DNA of 64,000 nucleotides from Magnetospirillum sulfuroxidans (GTDB lineage: Bacteria; Pseudomonadota; Alphaproteobacteria; Rhodospirillales; Magnetospirillaceae), in NCBI RefSeq assembly GCF_018224925.1, contig NZ_JAGTUF010000010.1, forward strand, positions 1-64,000, read 5' to 3'. Under the pieces are notes generated by a model. It was not told where the DNA came from, made no database searches, and saw only the letters and a list, made by a program, of their open reading frames with translations. Shown piece after piece: positions 1-8,796 of the stretch. Both the position numbers and the translations under genes were made by a program. Each line of letters opens with the position of its first letter. The stretch's first letter is position 1.

Positions 1-78
1 ACCCTCGTCGACGCCGCTGAACGCTTCGGACCGACGGGGAAAGGGGGCGCGAACACGCCTTTTTCCGCACCCTGTTAA
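1..78 (+). CDS. possible C-terminal tail of a gene entering from the left edge
   Basis: Reading frame 1 is open from the first base to a TAA at 76-78 and would give 25 residues ending PFSAPC. I do not recognise it. Such a short open stretch in GC-rich DNA can arise by chance, so this is only a possible 3' end. The bases up to 133 hold an 8-bp perfect inverted repeat (109-125) with no T-run on either strand. Confidence 0.2.
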   Translation, partial: TLVDAAERFGPTGKGGANTPFSAPC

Positions 79-133
79 AGCGCCTTTACGGTTGATCTTT
101 TTCGTCCCCTGCCGCCCGGCGGCAGCCCCCCGG

Positions 134-1618
134 CTATAACCAAGGCCGAATCCATTCCCAAACCGCTTGACCGGTTTGCTCGGGCCAGCGTTCCAAGGCG
201 AATTTCAGCGCAAAGCTCCAGATGGTGAAAATCATCAGCGCCGTCAGCATCTGCCGGCAATGGCGGAGCGTGCGCGCCCGCGAGCGGAACTGAACTAGCG
301 ACCCGGCCGACGCCTTGTTCAGCCCGTCGATTTCTTTCAATACGGAATCATATGGTTCGCGAAGACGGCGCGCAGCCATGAAAAACGCAATTGTCGTCGC
401 CATACAGGCGACGATCAACCCGCTGCGCACACTGACAGCCGGCGGCGCCAAGCTTTTCAGCAAGAGAATCAAATCCTTATGCGCACCGAAAATGGCTTCC
501 GGCAGATTCAGAAAGCCCAATCCGGCCAAGACAATCAGAAGAAAAAATCCAAATCCATACCAAGACGGGGCATGCGCCCATTCGGCCGTCTCGACCCGCA
601 TATCCTCGTCTCGTTCCCAAATTGCCGGCCGTAACATCAGCGCAACCGGCCCCCACAACCACCAACTCGCCTTAATGTTCCAGCGATAGACCAAAGCGGA
701 TAAGTAGATGATTGCGGCAAGGAGGAATTTAAAGGACCACTCGCCCTTGCATGGCCAATCCCGGAAATGAACCAACGAAAAAGTCATTAAGACATCGCCG
801 GCGCGGGGCAGCAATTCCGGTAAATGGATAGGGTCCATGACCACGACGGTCGTCCGCCAATTGTCGGGAAGAGCCGCAAGGCCAGCGTGCAGATGGGTCA
901 AGCTAGAGCGCAGGCGAATGACGACAGCACGCCCAAAGACCCCCAGAATAATGCTGGGCGCGAGAAGCAATAGCGTTGAAAAATTCTTTTTTGCGTTCAG
1001 CAAGAAAGCCATTAGTATCAGCAACGGTACAGCCACTATCAATCCGAGACTCATCAGAACAGAGCCGGTCAGTCCGCCGAAGACAACAGATCCAACGCTG
1101 AGGGCTGCAACCCCGCCCAAAAGCACGGTCTCGAAATTAGGAGAAATTGCGAAGCTTATCGAGATTCCTATAATCAGCACAGTCCAGCCTAGCACCGCGA
1201 TATAGGCCGATCCGAATTCCCAAGCGGTTTGATAGGGAAGGATTGCATCAAACCCCAGGACGATTGCCGCGCCGAGCAAAGCAGCAGCCAAGGCGCCCCC
1301 CAGCAAGGGACCACGTTTGCCGAGAGAAAGAACGCTCTTCTCTTGCTCAAACCGCTCCCAATAATCCCACAGCATCTCCACCCCCATCTCCACCGAAGTC
1401 TCCGAGCGCAACAGCAGGATTGGAGCGGCCATCAGGCCGATCAAACTGGTCCAGGGCCAGGGGTTGTGCTGCGCCAACCAGCCGAAGAGCAGAGTGGCGA
1501 AGGGAATTTCGGCCAAGGCGAACAGTGAAATGCACCCCTCGGCATTTTCCGAACGGCTCCACCATACCCATTTGCGGCGGGGAGCATGTTGGATCGGCGA
1601 GGCGGCGATTTCGGTCAT
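134..1618 (-). CDS. polytopic membrane protein of unknown function
   Basis: A 494-residue protein, starting at the ATG at 1618 (MTEIAASPI...); upstream in-frame codons would run into the divergent truB region. It has about nine to ten hydrophobic segments, including pairs near residues 30-70, 110-165 and 175-235, one near 315, one near 365 and two at the C-terminus, separated by charged loops. No catalytic motif is visible. Its DNA is visibly AT-richer than its neighbours. It points away from truB and lies where rbfA or infB often precede truB in proteobacteria, so it looks like an insertion into that block. Function cannot be inferred; a membrane location is all that is supported. Confidence 0.72.
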   Translation of the reverse strand: MTEIAASPIQHAPRRKWVWWSRSENAEGCISLFALAEIPFATLLFGWLAQHNPWPWTSLIGLMAAPILLLRSETSVEMGVEMLWDYWERFEQEKSVLSLGKRGPLLGGALAAALLGAAIVLGFDAILPYQTAWEFGSAYIAVLGWTVLIIGISISFAISPNFETVLLGGVAALSVGSVVFGGLTGSVLMSLGLIVAVPLLILMAFLLNAKKNFSTLLLLAPSIILGVFGRAVVIRLRSSLTHLHAGLAALPDNWRTTVVVMDPIHLPELLPRAGDVLMTFSLVHFRDWPCKGEWSFKFLLAAIIYLSALVYRWNIKASWWLWGPVALMLRPAIWERDEDMRVETAEWAHAPSWYGFGFFLLIVLAGLGFLNLPEAIFGAHKDLILLLKSLAPPAVSVRSGLIVACMATTIAFFMAARRLREPYDSVLKEIDGLNKASAGSLVQFRSRARTLRHCRQMLTALMIFTIWSFALKFALERWPEQTGQAVWEWIRPWL

Positions 1619-1769
1619 GCGGACGGGTGCTTTCGGGGAAATACTCCCGCCATGGTAGCGCGGTGAAGTCCAATGGGAAAGCGTGACCAACCTAAGAATC
1701 GGCCATTTCCCTTGCACGGCGGCGGCGCCCGCGCTACAGACCGGGTTCCGTATCCCACAGAAGGCAGCC

Positions 1770-2735
1770 ATGGCCCGTAAACGCAAAGGCATCGCCATCA
1801 ATGGGTGGCTGGCCATCGACAAGCCATTGGCCATGGGGTCGACCCAGGTGGTGGCGACGGTGCGCCGCACCTTGAATGCGGCGAAGGTCGGTCATGGCGG
1901 CACCCTTGATCCCTTGGCCAGCGGCATTTTACCCATCGCCCTGGGTGAAGCGACCAAGACCGTGCAATGGGTGATGGATGGGGCCAAGACCTATCGCTGC
2001 ATCATCTGTTTCGGCGAGGCTCGCTCCACCGATGACCGCGAAGGCGCGGTGATCGCCACCTCGGATGTGCGGCCCAGCGCCGCGCAGATCATTGCCATGC
2101 TGCCGCGCTTTACCGGCGAAATCGAACAGGTTCCGCCGATTTTTTCCGCCATCAAGGTGGCGGGAGAGCGCGCCTATGATCTGGCCCGTGCCGGCGAACA
2201 GGTGGAATTGAAATCCCGCATCGTTCGCATCGACCGCCTGACCTTGCTGGGGATGGCCGATGCCGATCATGCCGAATTAGAGGTTCGTTGCGGCAAGGGA
2301 ACCTATATCCGCTCCCTCGCCCGCGACCTGTCGGCGGCTTTGGGCACGGTGGGCCATATCGCTCAATTGCGGCGCACCGCCTGTGGGCCGTTCAACCAGG
2401 AAAACGCGATTCCCCTGGACAAATTTCTCGAGCTCGGGCACCTTTCCGCCCTTCGGGCTCATCTGCTGCCGATCGAGACCGCGCTGGACGACATCCCGGC
2501 GCTGGCCCTGACGACGGCGGAGGCTCGGCGCCTCCACAGTGGTCAAATCCTGTCGATAAGTCGATTGGCTGACCGCGACGCGCTGCCCGCCAGTGTCAGT
2601 GACCTTACGGTCCGGGCCATGGACGGAAACAGGCTGGTGGCGTTGGCGCGCTGTGACGGCGATGAAGTGCGGTCGTTGCGCGTTATCAATCTCCACCCAT
2701 CATCATTAGGAGAAGACGATGTCGATTACGCCTGA
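1770..2735 (+). CDS. truB: tRNA pseudouridine(55) synthase TruB
   Basis: A 321-residue enzyme that isomerises U55 in the T-arm of tRNAs to pseudouridine. The hallmark [10 protein letters not shown] motif is at residues 43-52, with catalytic Asp47. The [10 protein letters not shown]-terminal motif and the [12 protein letters not shown] segment of the family are also present. The start is the ATG at 1770, whose product (MARKRKG...) matches the family's usual beginning; longer in-frame versions add a sequence without similarity. Its last 17 bases overlap the rpsO start, so the two genes are probably translationally coupled in the classical truB-rpsO-pnp order. Confidence 0.97.
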   Translation: MARKRKGIAINGWLAIDKPLAMGSTQVVATVRRTLNAAKVGHGGTLDPLASGILPIALGEATKTVQWVMDGAKTYRCIICFGEARSTDDREGAVIATSDVRPSAAQIIAMLPRFTGEIEQVPPIFSAIKVAGERAYDLARAGEQVELKSRIVRIDRLTLLGMADADHAELEVRCGKGTYIRSLARDLSAALGTVGHIAQLRRTACGPFNQENAIPLDKFLELGHLSALRAHLLPIETALDDIPALALTTAEARRLHSGQILSISRLADRDALPASVSDLTVRAMDGNRLVALARCDGDEVRSLRVINLHPSSLGEDDVDYA

Positions 2736-2988
2736 GCGTACCCAGGAACTGATCAAGGAATTCGGCACCAAGCCGGGCGATTCCGGCTCGCCGGAAGTCC
2801 AGGTTGCCATTCTGTCCGAGCGCATTCGCAATCTGACCGAGCACATGAAGGCCCATAAGAAGGACTTCCACTCGCGTCGTGGTTTGTTGATCATGGTCGG
2901 CCAGCGCCGTCGCATGCTCGACTATGTCAAGAGCGTGAATGTCGGCCGTTACGAGCAGCTGATCGCCCGTCTGGGCCTGCGCAAGTAA
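2719..2988 (+). CDS. rpsO: 30S ribosomal protein S15
   Basis: An 89-residue protein of exactly the family length, with the S15 signature around [15 protein letters not shown] and [14 protein letters not shown]15 binds 16S rRNA early in assembly of the small-subunit platform. The ATG sits inside the end of truB, 17 bases before the truB stop, with AGGAGA just upstream as a ribosome binding site. A strong intrinsic terminator follows at 3012-3061. Expression from a promoter within or upstream of truB is likely. Confidence 0.98.
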   Translation: MSITPERTQELIKEFGTKPGDSGSPEVQVAILSERIRNLTEHMKAHKKDFHSRRGLLIMVGQRRRMLDYVKSVNVGRYEQLIARLGLRK

Positions 2989-3011
2989 TCTGGTCTGTTT
3001 CGATCGGCGCC

Positions 3012-3061
3012 GGAGCCCTGGTCAGTCGCTGTTGACGGCCAGGGTTCCCGTCGATTTTTTT
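3012..3061 (+). terminator. intrinsic terminator after rpsO
   Basis: A 10-bp stem (GGAGCCCTGG at 3012-3021 with CCAGGGTTCC at 3039-3048, one G-U pair) is followed by a run of T at 3055-3061. It separates rpsO from pnp, so pnp either has its own promoter or depends on readthrough. Confidence 0.8.
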
Positions 3062-3070
3062 ATATTTGGG

Positions 3071-3178
3071 TCAAAGTTCTTCACTGAGGCTTCAGTGTCC
3101 TTTGATCCGACATAAATTTGCGTGGTGATGCCAAAGGGCATTGGGGGCACTTAACGGTGCCCTTCGGTCTCACCACGC
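3071..3178 (+). ncRNA. structured leader upstream of pnp
   Basis: Two nested-stem elements lie between the rpsO terminator and pnp. The first pairs TCAAAG (3071-3076) with CTTTGA (3100-3105), enclosing CACTGA (3082-3087) paired with TCAGTG (3092-3097). The second has an outer 9-bp stem GCGTGGTGA (3120-3128) with TCACCACGC (3170-3178), enclosing a small TGCC/GGCA hairpin (3129-3140) and a GGGCAC/GTGCCC hairpin (3145-3162), which makes a three-way junction. In E. coli the pnp leader is a stem-loop cut by RNase III and used by PNPase to repress itself; a comparable role here is inference. Confidence 0.55.
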
Positions 3179-3265
3179 GAGGGTGTCACGTCGGCCAAGG
3201 GGGTCGATACGGACGCCGCATCCAGGGCAATCCGGCCCGATGCGCATGGAATAAGGAATGACCGT

Positions 3266-5437
3266 ATGAGCATGTTCAAAGTCACCCGCAAGGAAATCAT
3301 GTGGGGTGGACGCAAGCTGGTTTTGGAAACCGGCAAGGTTGCCCGTCAGGCTGACGGCGCCGTCATGGCCACTTATGGCGACACCACCGTGCTGTGCACC
3401 GTGGTCGGCGCCAAGGCCCCCAAGCCCGGCATCGATTTTTTCCCGCTGACCGTGAACTATCAGGAAAAGGCGTTCGCCGCCGGTAAGATTCCGGGTGGTT
3501 TCTTCAAGCGCGAAGGCCGTCCGTCGGAAAAGGAAACCCTGGTTTCCCGCCTGATCGACCGCCCGATCCGCCCGCTGTTCGTCGGCGGCTATCGCAACGA
3601 GACCCAGGTGGTCTGCACCGTGTTGTCGCACGATCTGGAAAATGATCCCGATATCGTCGCCATGGTTGGCGCCTCGGCCGCTTTGACCATTTCCGGTCTG
3701 CCGTTCATGGGGCCGATCGCCGCCGCCCGCGTCGCCTTCATCAATGGCGAATACGTGCTGAACCCGACCACCGCCCAGGTCAAGGAATCGGCGCTCGATC
3801 TGGTTGTCGCCGGCACCGTCGAAGGCGTGCTGATGGTGGAATCGGAAGCCAAGGAACTGTCCGAGGACGTCATGCTGGGCGCCGTCATGTACGGCCATCG
3901 CGAGTTCCAGGCGGTCATCAACGCCATTATCGAAATGGCCGAATCCTGCGCCAAGGACCCCTGGGACGTGCCGGCCCCGCCGGCCGAGGTCGCATTGGTC
4001 GAGGGCAAGTTCGCCGAAGCCGGCATTCCGGCCGAACTGGGCGAAGCCTATAAGATCGTCAAGAAGCAGGACCGCTACGCCGCCGTTGCCGCCGTCAAGG
4101 TCAAGGCTTTGGCCTTGCTGAGCGAAGCGGCCGAAATCGCCGTCGCCGGCCCGATCTTCAAGCACATGGAAGCCGACGTCGTGCGCGGCAACATCTTGAA
4201 GACCGGCATCCGCATCGACGGCCGCGACACCAAGACCGTGCGCGCCATCGAAAGCCAGGTCGGCGTGCTGCCGCGCGCCCATGGTTCGGCGGTGTTCACC
4301 CGTGGTGAAACCCAGGCCCTGGTGGTCGCCACCCTGGGCACCGGCCAAGATGAGCAGATCATCGACGCGCTGGATGGCGAATACCGCGAAAACTTCATGC
4401 TGCACTACAACTTCCCCCCCTATTCGGTGGGTGAAGCGGGGCGCATGGGCTCGCCCGGCCGTCGCGAAATCGGTCATGGCAAGCTGGCCTGGCGCGCCAT
4501 TCGTCCGTGCCTGCCGACCAAGGAAGCTTTCCCCTACACCATTCGCGTGGTGTCGGAGATCACCGAATCCAACGGTTCGTCCTCCATGGCCACCGTTTGC
4601 GGCTCGTCGCTCGCCATGATGGACGCCGGTGTGCCGTTGCCGCGCCCCGTCGCCGGCATCGCCATGGGCCTGATCAAGGAAGATACCGGCTTTGCCGTGC
4701 TGTCCGATATCCTGGGTGACGAAGATCACCTGGGCGACATGGACTTCAAGGTGGCCGGCACCGCCGATGGCGTCACCGCCCTGCAAATGGACATCAAGAT
4801 CACCTCGATCACCGAAGAGATCATGAAGATTGCCCTGGGGCAGGCCAAGGACGGTCGTATCCACATCCTGGGCGAAATGTCCAAGGGTCTGGAAGGCGCT
4901 CGTTCGGAAGTCTCGGGCAATGCCCCGCGCATTGTCACCTTCAATATCCCCAAGGAAAAGATCCGCGAAGTCATCGGCACCGGCGGTAAGGTCATTCGCG
5001 AAATCTGCGAAAACACCGGCGCCAAGATCGACATCGACGACGACGGCACCATCAAGGTGGCTTCGGTCGATTCCGAGGCTGGCCAGCGCGCTATCGACTG
5101 GATCCGCGGCATCGTCGCCGAACCGGAACTGGGCGTGGTTTACACCGGCAAGGTGGTCAAGGTCGTCGATTTCGGCGCCTTCGTGAACTTCCTGGGCTCG
5201 CGTGACGGTCTGGTCCACATCTCGGAAATCAGCCGCGACCGCGTCGCCAAGACCGCCGATGTCCTTAAGCAGGGCGATTCGGTCAAGGTCAAGGTCCTGG
5301 GCTTCGATGATCGCGGCAAGGTCAAGCTGTCGATGAAGTGCGTCGATCAGGAAACCGGTGAAGACATCACCGCCCAGATCGAAGCCGAACGGGCTGATCG
5401 CGCGAAGGATCGCAAGAAGCACGATTCCGAAGACTGA
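3266..5437 (+). CDS. pnp: polyribonucleotide nucleotidyltransferase (PNPase)
   Basis: A 723-residue phosphorolytic 3'-5' exoribonuclease, a core subunit of RNA decay. It has two RNase PH-like domains (about 1-230 and 310-545, linked by an alpha-helical domain), then a KH domain ([18 protein letters not shown] region, about 560-610) and an S1 domain (about 625-690). The second PH domain keeps FTRGETQAL and the [10 protein letters not shown] loop. The ATG at 3266 has AAGGA upstream; an ATG two codons later is an alternative. It is preceded by a structured leader and followed by a terminator, so it is probably monocistronic. Confidence 0.98.
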   Translation: MSMFKVTRKEIMWGGRKLVLETGKVARQADGAVMATYGDTTVLCTVVGAKAPKPGIDFFPLTVNYQEKAFAAGKIPGGFFKREGRPSEKETLVSRLIDRPIRPLFVGGYRNETQVVCTVLSHDLENDPDIVAMVGASAALTISGLPFMGPIAAARVAFINGEYVLNPTTAQVKESALDLVVAGTVEGVLMVESEAKELSEDVMLGAVMYGHREFQAVINAIIEMAESCAKDPWDVPAPPAEVALVEGKFAEAGIPAELGEAYKIVKKQDRYAAVAAVKVKALALLSEAAEIAVAGPIFKHMEADVVRGNILKTGIRIDGRDTKTVRAIESQVGVLPRAHGSAVFTRGETQALVVATLGTGQDEQIIDALDGEYRENFMLHYNFPPYSVGEAGRMGSPGRREIGHGKLAWRAIRPCLPTKEAFPYTIRVVSEITESNGSSSMATVCGSSLAMMDAGVPLPRPVAGIAMGLIKEDTGFAVLSDILGDEDHLGDMDFKVAGTADGVTALQMDIKITSITEEIMKIALGQAKDGRIHILGEMSKGLEGARSEVSGNAPRIVTFNIPKEKIREVIGTGGKVIREICENTGAKIDIDDDGTIKVASVDSEAGQRAIDWIRGIVAEPELGVVYTGKVVKVVDFGAFVNFLGSRDGLVHISEISRDRVAKTADVLKQGDSVKVKVLGFDDRGKVKLSMKCVDQETGEDITAQIEAERADRAKDRKKHDSED

Positions 5438-5462
5438 GTCTTCGCATCGCGTTGAAATGACG

Positions 5463-5494
5463 AAACGCGGGTCGCGCAAGCGGCCCGCGTTTTT
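5463..5494 (+). terminator. intrinsic terminator after pnp
   Basis: ACGCGGG (5465-5471) pairs with CCCGCGT (5484-5490), extended by flanking A-T pairs, and is followed by TTTTG. It closes the pnp transcript and isolates the following RNA and HEPN region. Confidence 0.85.
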
Positions 5495-5570
5495 GTTTGG
5501 CCGAAATGCTGTTGTTTGATCGCGCAGATGGTCAGCCGGTGGCGCTGCCGTCATCAAAAAGGTGCGTGCG

Positions 5571-5599
5571 TTGTTTGTTTTGTCGTGTGGAGGTATAAA
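5571..5599 (+). promoter_or_regulatory. sigma-70-type promoter for the structured RNA
   Basis: TTGTTT (5571-5576) and TATAAA (5594-5599) are separated by exactly 17 bp. The predicted transcription start, about 7 bases after the -10, falls at 5606, the first base of the first hairpin of the RNA described next. Confidence 0.6.
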
Positions 5600-5605
5600 A
5601 GATTC

Positions 5606-5701
5606 GAGGCCGGCGCCCTTGCGGACCCGGCCTCTCATCACTGACTAGGGAGGACCGCACATTAGGCGGGCAATTCCCTAGCTCACGATACACAACGTAT
5701 C
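5606..5701 (+). ncRNA. tandem-hairpin RNA upstream of the HEPN gene
   Basis: Three successive hairpins. One: GAGGCCGG (5606-5613) with CCGGCCTC (5627-5634), with a further CGC/GCG pairing inside. Two: CTAGGGA (5645-5651) with TCCCTAG (5675-5681), enclosing CCGC/GCGG (5655-5669). Three: GATAC (5687-5691) with GTATC (5697-5701). A well-spaced promoter starts transcription at the foot of hairpin one. No clear T-run terminator follows hairpin three, so it may be a separate small RNA or the 5' leader of the HEPN gene, whose GTG is at 5724. Genes of the Abi_2/AbiF type are, to my recollection, known to be preceded by a conserved structured RNA; whether this is that RNA was not tested. Confidence 0.5.
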
Positions 5702-5723
5702 ATTTAACGTAGGTTTTGTCAAA

Positions 5724-6404
5724 GTGTACCATCAAAGAGAGTCACTGCCATTCTCGCCGTTGCCATCGACATTAGAGGCGTTGAAAGCATATCTCTCGCC
5801 GGCGCGGCTCGGATCATACATGAACGAAGCGAAGCAGGATGCGAACTTGGCATTGCGACTGCATCGTTGGAATGCTCAGCTTTGCGAAACATTGTATGTG
5901 CCATCGCAAATGGTCGAAATCGGCTTTCGTAATCACCTGCATAGGGTGATGTCCAATCGATTTTCAGTCTGCTGGCCGTTATTGTTTAATTCGTCGGCTT
6001 TGCGGGCGTTGCCGGTCGGTGCGCGCGATCAAGTCAGAAAAGCGGCGCAGAAGATCAACGGCAAACCGCATACGATAGATGGAATCGTCGCCAATCTCAC
6101 TTTCGGCTTTTGGTGCCGAATGTTGGACGATGATTACGACAGCGTGTTGTGGCGGCAGGGTATCCACCACAGCTTCCCCTTGTTGCCGCCAGACATGGAT
6201 CGGGCGGGTTTGCGTAAGCACATGATGGCCATTCGTGATTTTCGCAATCGCGTCGCCCATCACGAACCGGTCTTCAGCAAAGGGCCGCAGAGGCACTTCG
6301 GCATGATGATTCAGGCCATCGCTTGGATGAGCCCCGAGGCCCATGACTACATCAAGCTGCAAGCCGGTGATTTCTATAAAGTCCATGCTGCTCGGCCGTA
6401 TTAG
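5724..6404 (+). CDS. Abi_2/AbiF-like HEPN-domain protein (predicted ribonuclease)
   Basis: A 226-residue protein with the layout of the Abi_2 (abortive infection) family: VEIGFRNHL at 64-72, the LTFGFWCRML segment at 125-134 and the HEPN catalytic motif R174-N175-x3-H179 within NRVAHHEP. HEPN proteins of this type are metal-independent RNases that act as toxins or phage-defence effectors. The start is a GTG at 5724; it has only a weak ribosome binding site, and the next ATG (5820) would remove conserved residues. Its DNA is AT-richer than its neighbours, suggesting acquisition. It is preceded by a structured RNA and abuts the next gene with no gap. No partner protein antitoxin is visible. Confidence 0.75.
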   Translation: MYHQRESLPFSPLPSTLEALKAYLSPARLGSYMNEAKQDANLALRLHRWNAQLCETLYVPSQMVEIGFRNHLHRVMSNRFSVCWPLLFNSSALRALPVGARDQVRKAAQKINGKPHTIDGIVANLTFGFWCRMLDDDYDSVLWRQGIHHSFPLLPPDMDRAGLRKHMMAIRDFRNRVAHHEPVFSKGPQRHFGMMIQAIAWMSPEAHDYIKLQAGDFYKVHAARPY

Positions 6405-7130
6405 ATGATGTCGCCCCTTCCCCCCGTCATCGGCCATCGCGGCGCCGCCGGTCTGGCGCCCGAGAACACCTTGGCGTCGTTTGCTCTGGCTGCCGATTTG
6501 GGCTGTGCCATGGTCGAATTCGACGTCCGCTTGTCGGCCGATCGGGTGCCGGTGGTGTTTCATGACGACATTCTTGACCGCTGCACCGACGGCTTCGGCC
6601 CGGTGGCGGCGCTGACTTTGGCGCAGTTAAAGCGATTGGATGCCGGCGGCGGCCAGTCCATCCCCACCCTGGCCGAGGTGTTGACGCTGTGTTTGGAGCG
6701 CCACCTCGCCGTGAACATCGAGATCAAGCCGGATGGCGGGCGGGAACGGGAAACGACCGACATCGCTCTCAGCGCCGCCGGGGCGCTGTGGCCGTCGGAT
6801 CGGCCGCTGCCCTTGGTTTCCAGCTTTTCCGGCAAGGCCCTGGAATGGGCGCGGCAGGTGGCGCCGCATTGGCCGCGCGGCCTGTTGGCGGAACGTCTTC
6901 CCCCGGCGTGGCGGCGGCTTGCGGATGTTTATGGCTGCGCGACAATCAACCTCCGCCACTCATGGTTGACAGCCGCGCGAGTGGCGGAAATCAAGGCCAG
7001 TGGGCTTGAAGTTCTAGCCTATACGGTCAATCGCAAGGGGCGGGCGGAAAAGCTTTGGTTTCGCGGGGTTTCAGCGGTATTTTCCGACCGCCCCGATTTT
7101 TTGCTAGGGGCAAACATTCGGATGTCATGA
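6405..7130 (+). CDS. ugpQ: glycerophosphodiester phosphodiesterase
   Basis: A 241-residue GDPD TIM-barrel enzyme that hydrolyses glycerophosphodiesters to glycerol-3-phosphate and an alcohol. The family signature is clear: IGHRGAAGLAPENTLASF at residues 9-26 (catalytic His and metal ligands), EFDVRLSADRVPVVFHD at about 38-54 with the second catalytic His, and NIEIKPD near 104. No signal peptide is seen, so it is cytoplasmic like UgpQ. The ATG-ATG start at 6405/6408 immediately follows the stop of the HEPN gene, so they may be co-transcribed although no functional link is obvious. Confidence 0.9.
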   Translation: MMSPLPPVIGHRGAAGLAPENTLASFALAADLGCAMVEFDVRLSADRVPVVFHDDILDRCTDGFGPVAALTLAQLKRLDAGGGQSIPTLAEVLTLCLERHLAVNIEIKPDGGRERETTDIALSAAGALWPSDRPLPLVSSFSGKALEWARQVAPHWPRGLLAERLPPAWRRLADVYGCATINLRHSWLTAARVAEIKASGLEVLAYTVNRKGRAEKLWFRGVSAVFSDRPDFLLGANIRMS

Positions 7131-7236
7131 ATTTTTCACGTCTAAGGTAGAAATACGTGGAAAGGCTGGCTAGAAATAGGGGCCGCCGCGATCCCGCTGA
7201 ATCGGGACCGTCATTCGCCAGGGAGTTTTCGTCACC

Positions 7237-8637
7237 TTGTTCAAGCTAGACCCCATCGTCATTTCCGGTCGTGAAGTCCTGCCGCTGGTCGAAGGCGGCA
7301 AGGGGATCAATGTTTCCAACGGCGAAAGCTCGGGCGCGTGGGCGGCGGCGGGGGGCGTTGCCACCTTCTCCGGCGTCAATGCCGACAATTACGATGAGAA
7401 TGGCGATCTCATCCCCATGATCTATCACACCAAGACCCGCAGCGAACGCCATGGCGAGTTGATCGCCTTTGGCATCAAGGGCGCCATCGCCCAGGCCCGC
7501 ATTGCCCACGACATCTCTGGCGGCAATGGCCGTCTGCACATGAATGTGCTGTGGGAGATGGGCGGCGCCGAGGAAATTTTGGAAGGGGCGCTGCAAGGGG
7601 CCAAGGGGTTGATTCACGGCGTCACCTGCGGTGCCGGCATGCCCTATCGCGTCGCCGAGATCGCCGCCAAGTATGGCGTCTATTACTATCCCATCGTTTC
7701 CTCGGCCCGTGCTTTCCGCGCCCTGTGGAAGCGCGCCTATAACAAATACGGCCAGCTGCTGGGCGGCGTCGTCTATGAAGATCCCTGGCTGGCCGGTGGC
7801 CATAACGGCTTGTCCAATTCGGAAAACCCGGAAAAGCCGGAACCGCCCTATGCCCGTGTGCGCGATCTGCGCGCCACCATGCGCGAATGCGGCGTTGCCG
7901 ATGCGGTGCCGATTTTCATGGCCGGCGGCGTTTGGGCGCTGAAGGAATGGTCGGATTGGATCGGCAACCCGGAATTGGGGGCCATCGCCTTTCAGTTCGG
8001 CACCCGGCCGCTGCTGACTCAGGAAAGCCCGATTTCCGCCGCCTGGAAGCATCGCTTGCTGACGCTTGAGCCCGGTGACGTGCTGTTACATCGCTTCAGC
8101 CCCACCGGTTTTTATTCGTCGGCGGTGAAAAACGATTTCATCATTGAGCTGGTCGACCGTTCGCACCGCCAGATCGCTTTTTCCTCGGAAGCCATGGGTG
8201 ACCATGTGGCCGAGCTGCCCATCGGTGCCCGCAAGCGCATCGTTTGGGTGACGCCGCATGACAAGGAACAGGCGTTGGCCTGGGTCGCCGCCGGTTTCAC
8301 CGAGGCCTTGCGCACCCCCGAAAACACCCTGGTGTTCGTCGACGCGGAAAAGGCCGAGGAAATCCGCAAGGATCAGGTCGATTGCATGGGCTGTCTGTCG
8401 CAATGCGCCTTTTCCAACTGGGCGCAGAACGAAGCCGGCACCACTGGCAAAAAGGCCGATCCGCGCAGCTTCTGTATTCAGAAGACGCTGCAAAATATCG
8501 GTCATGGCGGCGATGTGGAAAATGAATTGATGTTCGCCGGACACAATGCCTATCGCTTCGCTTCCGATCCGTTCTACGCCAACGGTTTCATTCCCACCGT
8601 GCGGCAATTGGTCGAACGCATGGCGATCGGCGAATAA
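7237..8637 (+). CDS. nitronate monooxygenase-like FMN oxidoreductase with C-terminal cysteine cluster
   Basis: A 466-residue protein of the nitronate monooxygenase/enoyl-ACP reductase (FabK-like) TIM-barrel family, which bind FMN. A glycine-rich GVTCGAGMPYRVAE segment and the FMAGGVW and FQFGTRPLLTQ segments are the expected flavin-binding parts. It is about 100 residues longer than usual, and the extra C-terminal part carries C383-x2-C386-x3-C390 and C413, a pattern that could hold a metal or iron-sulfur centre. The substrate is unknown. The start is a TTG at 7237 with AGGGAG upstream; no ATG fits. A pair of hairpins ends the transcript. Confidence 0.8.
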   Translation: MFKLDPIVISGREVLPLVEGGKGINVSNGESSGAWAAAGGVATFSGVNADNYDENGDLIPMIYHTKTRSERHGELIAFGIKGAIAQARIAHDISGGNGRLHMNVLWEMGGAEEILEGALQGAKGLIHGVTCGAGMPYRVAEIAAKYGVYYYPIVSSARAFRALWKRAYNKYGQLLGGVVYEDPWLAGGHNGLSNSENPEKPEPPYARVRDLRATMRECGVADAVPIFMAGGVWALKEWSDWIGNPELGAIAFQFGTRPLLTQESPISAAWKHRLLTLEPGDVLLHRFSPTGFYSSAVKNDFIIELVDRSHRQIAFSSEAMGDHVAELPIGARKRIVWVTPHDKEQALAWVAAGFTEALRTPENTLVFVDAEKAEEIRKDQVDCMGCLSQCAFSNWAQNEAGTTGKKADPRSFCIQKTLQNIGHGGDVENELMFAGHNAYRFASDPFYANGFIPTVRQLVERMAIGE

Positions 8638-8642
8638 TTTTT

Positions 8643-8712
8643 TCAAATGGGCGACGATTTCGTCGCCCATTTGACCGAGGTTAAGGGGGGATGGGGACAT
8701 CCCCTTTATTTT
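8643..8712 (+). terminator. double hairpin and terminator
   Basis: A perfect 14-bp stem (8643-8656 with 8661-8674, loop ATTT) starts six bases after the oxidoreductase stop. A second hairpin, GGGGATG (8687-8693) with CATCCCC (8698-8704), is followed by TTTATTTTT and is the likely intrinsic terminator. The first hairpin may protect the mRNA 3' end. Confidence 0.75.
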
Positions 8713-8719
8713 TCAATTG

Positions 8720-8743
8720 TCTCTGTGATACCTTCGACAGAGA
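8720..8743 (+). promoter_or_regulatory. inverted repeat upstream of irr
   Basis: TCTCTGT (8720-8726) and ACAGAGA (8737-8743) form a perfect 7-bp inverted repeat with a 10-base spacer, about 55 bases before the irr start. It is a candidate operator, perhaps for autoregulation; the sequence does not match the usual Irr ICE motif, so the binding protein is unknown. Confidence 0.3.
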
Positions 8744-8796
8744 ACTCTTCCAAGGTGGAGGGGTTGCCCAAGCCCGGGAATGGGACGACGCGCGAC

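Noticed and set aside
1619-1870. 84-residue N-terminal extension of the minus-strand membrane protein
   Set aside because: It would overlap the truB start on the other strand and has no membrane-protein character.
3170-5641. 823-codon open frame on the minus strand opposite pnp
   Set aside because: It mirrors pnp in a complementary frame; GC-rich codon bias keeps antisense frames open, and its product is rich in His, Asp and Gly with no domain.
5600-5700. tRNA, SRP RNA, 6S RNA or tmRNA in the structured region upstream of the HEPN gene
   Set aside because: No cloverleaf, CCA, GNRA-type SRP apical loop or 6S-type long bubble could be drawn.
8647-8796. 50-residue N-terminal extension of Irr
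   Set aside because: It would translate the terminator hairpin and promoter region; ATG 8797 gives family length.
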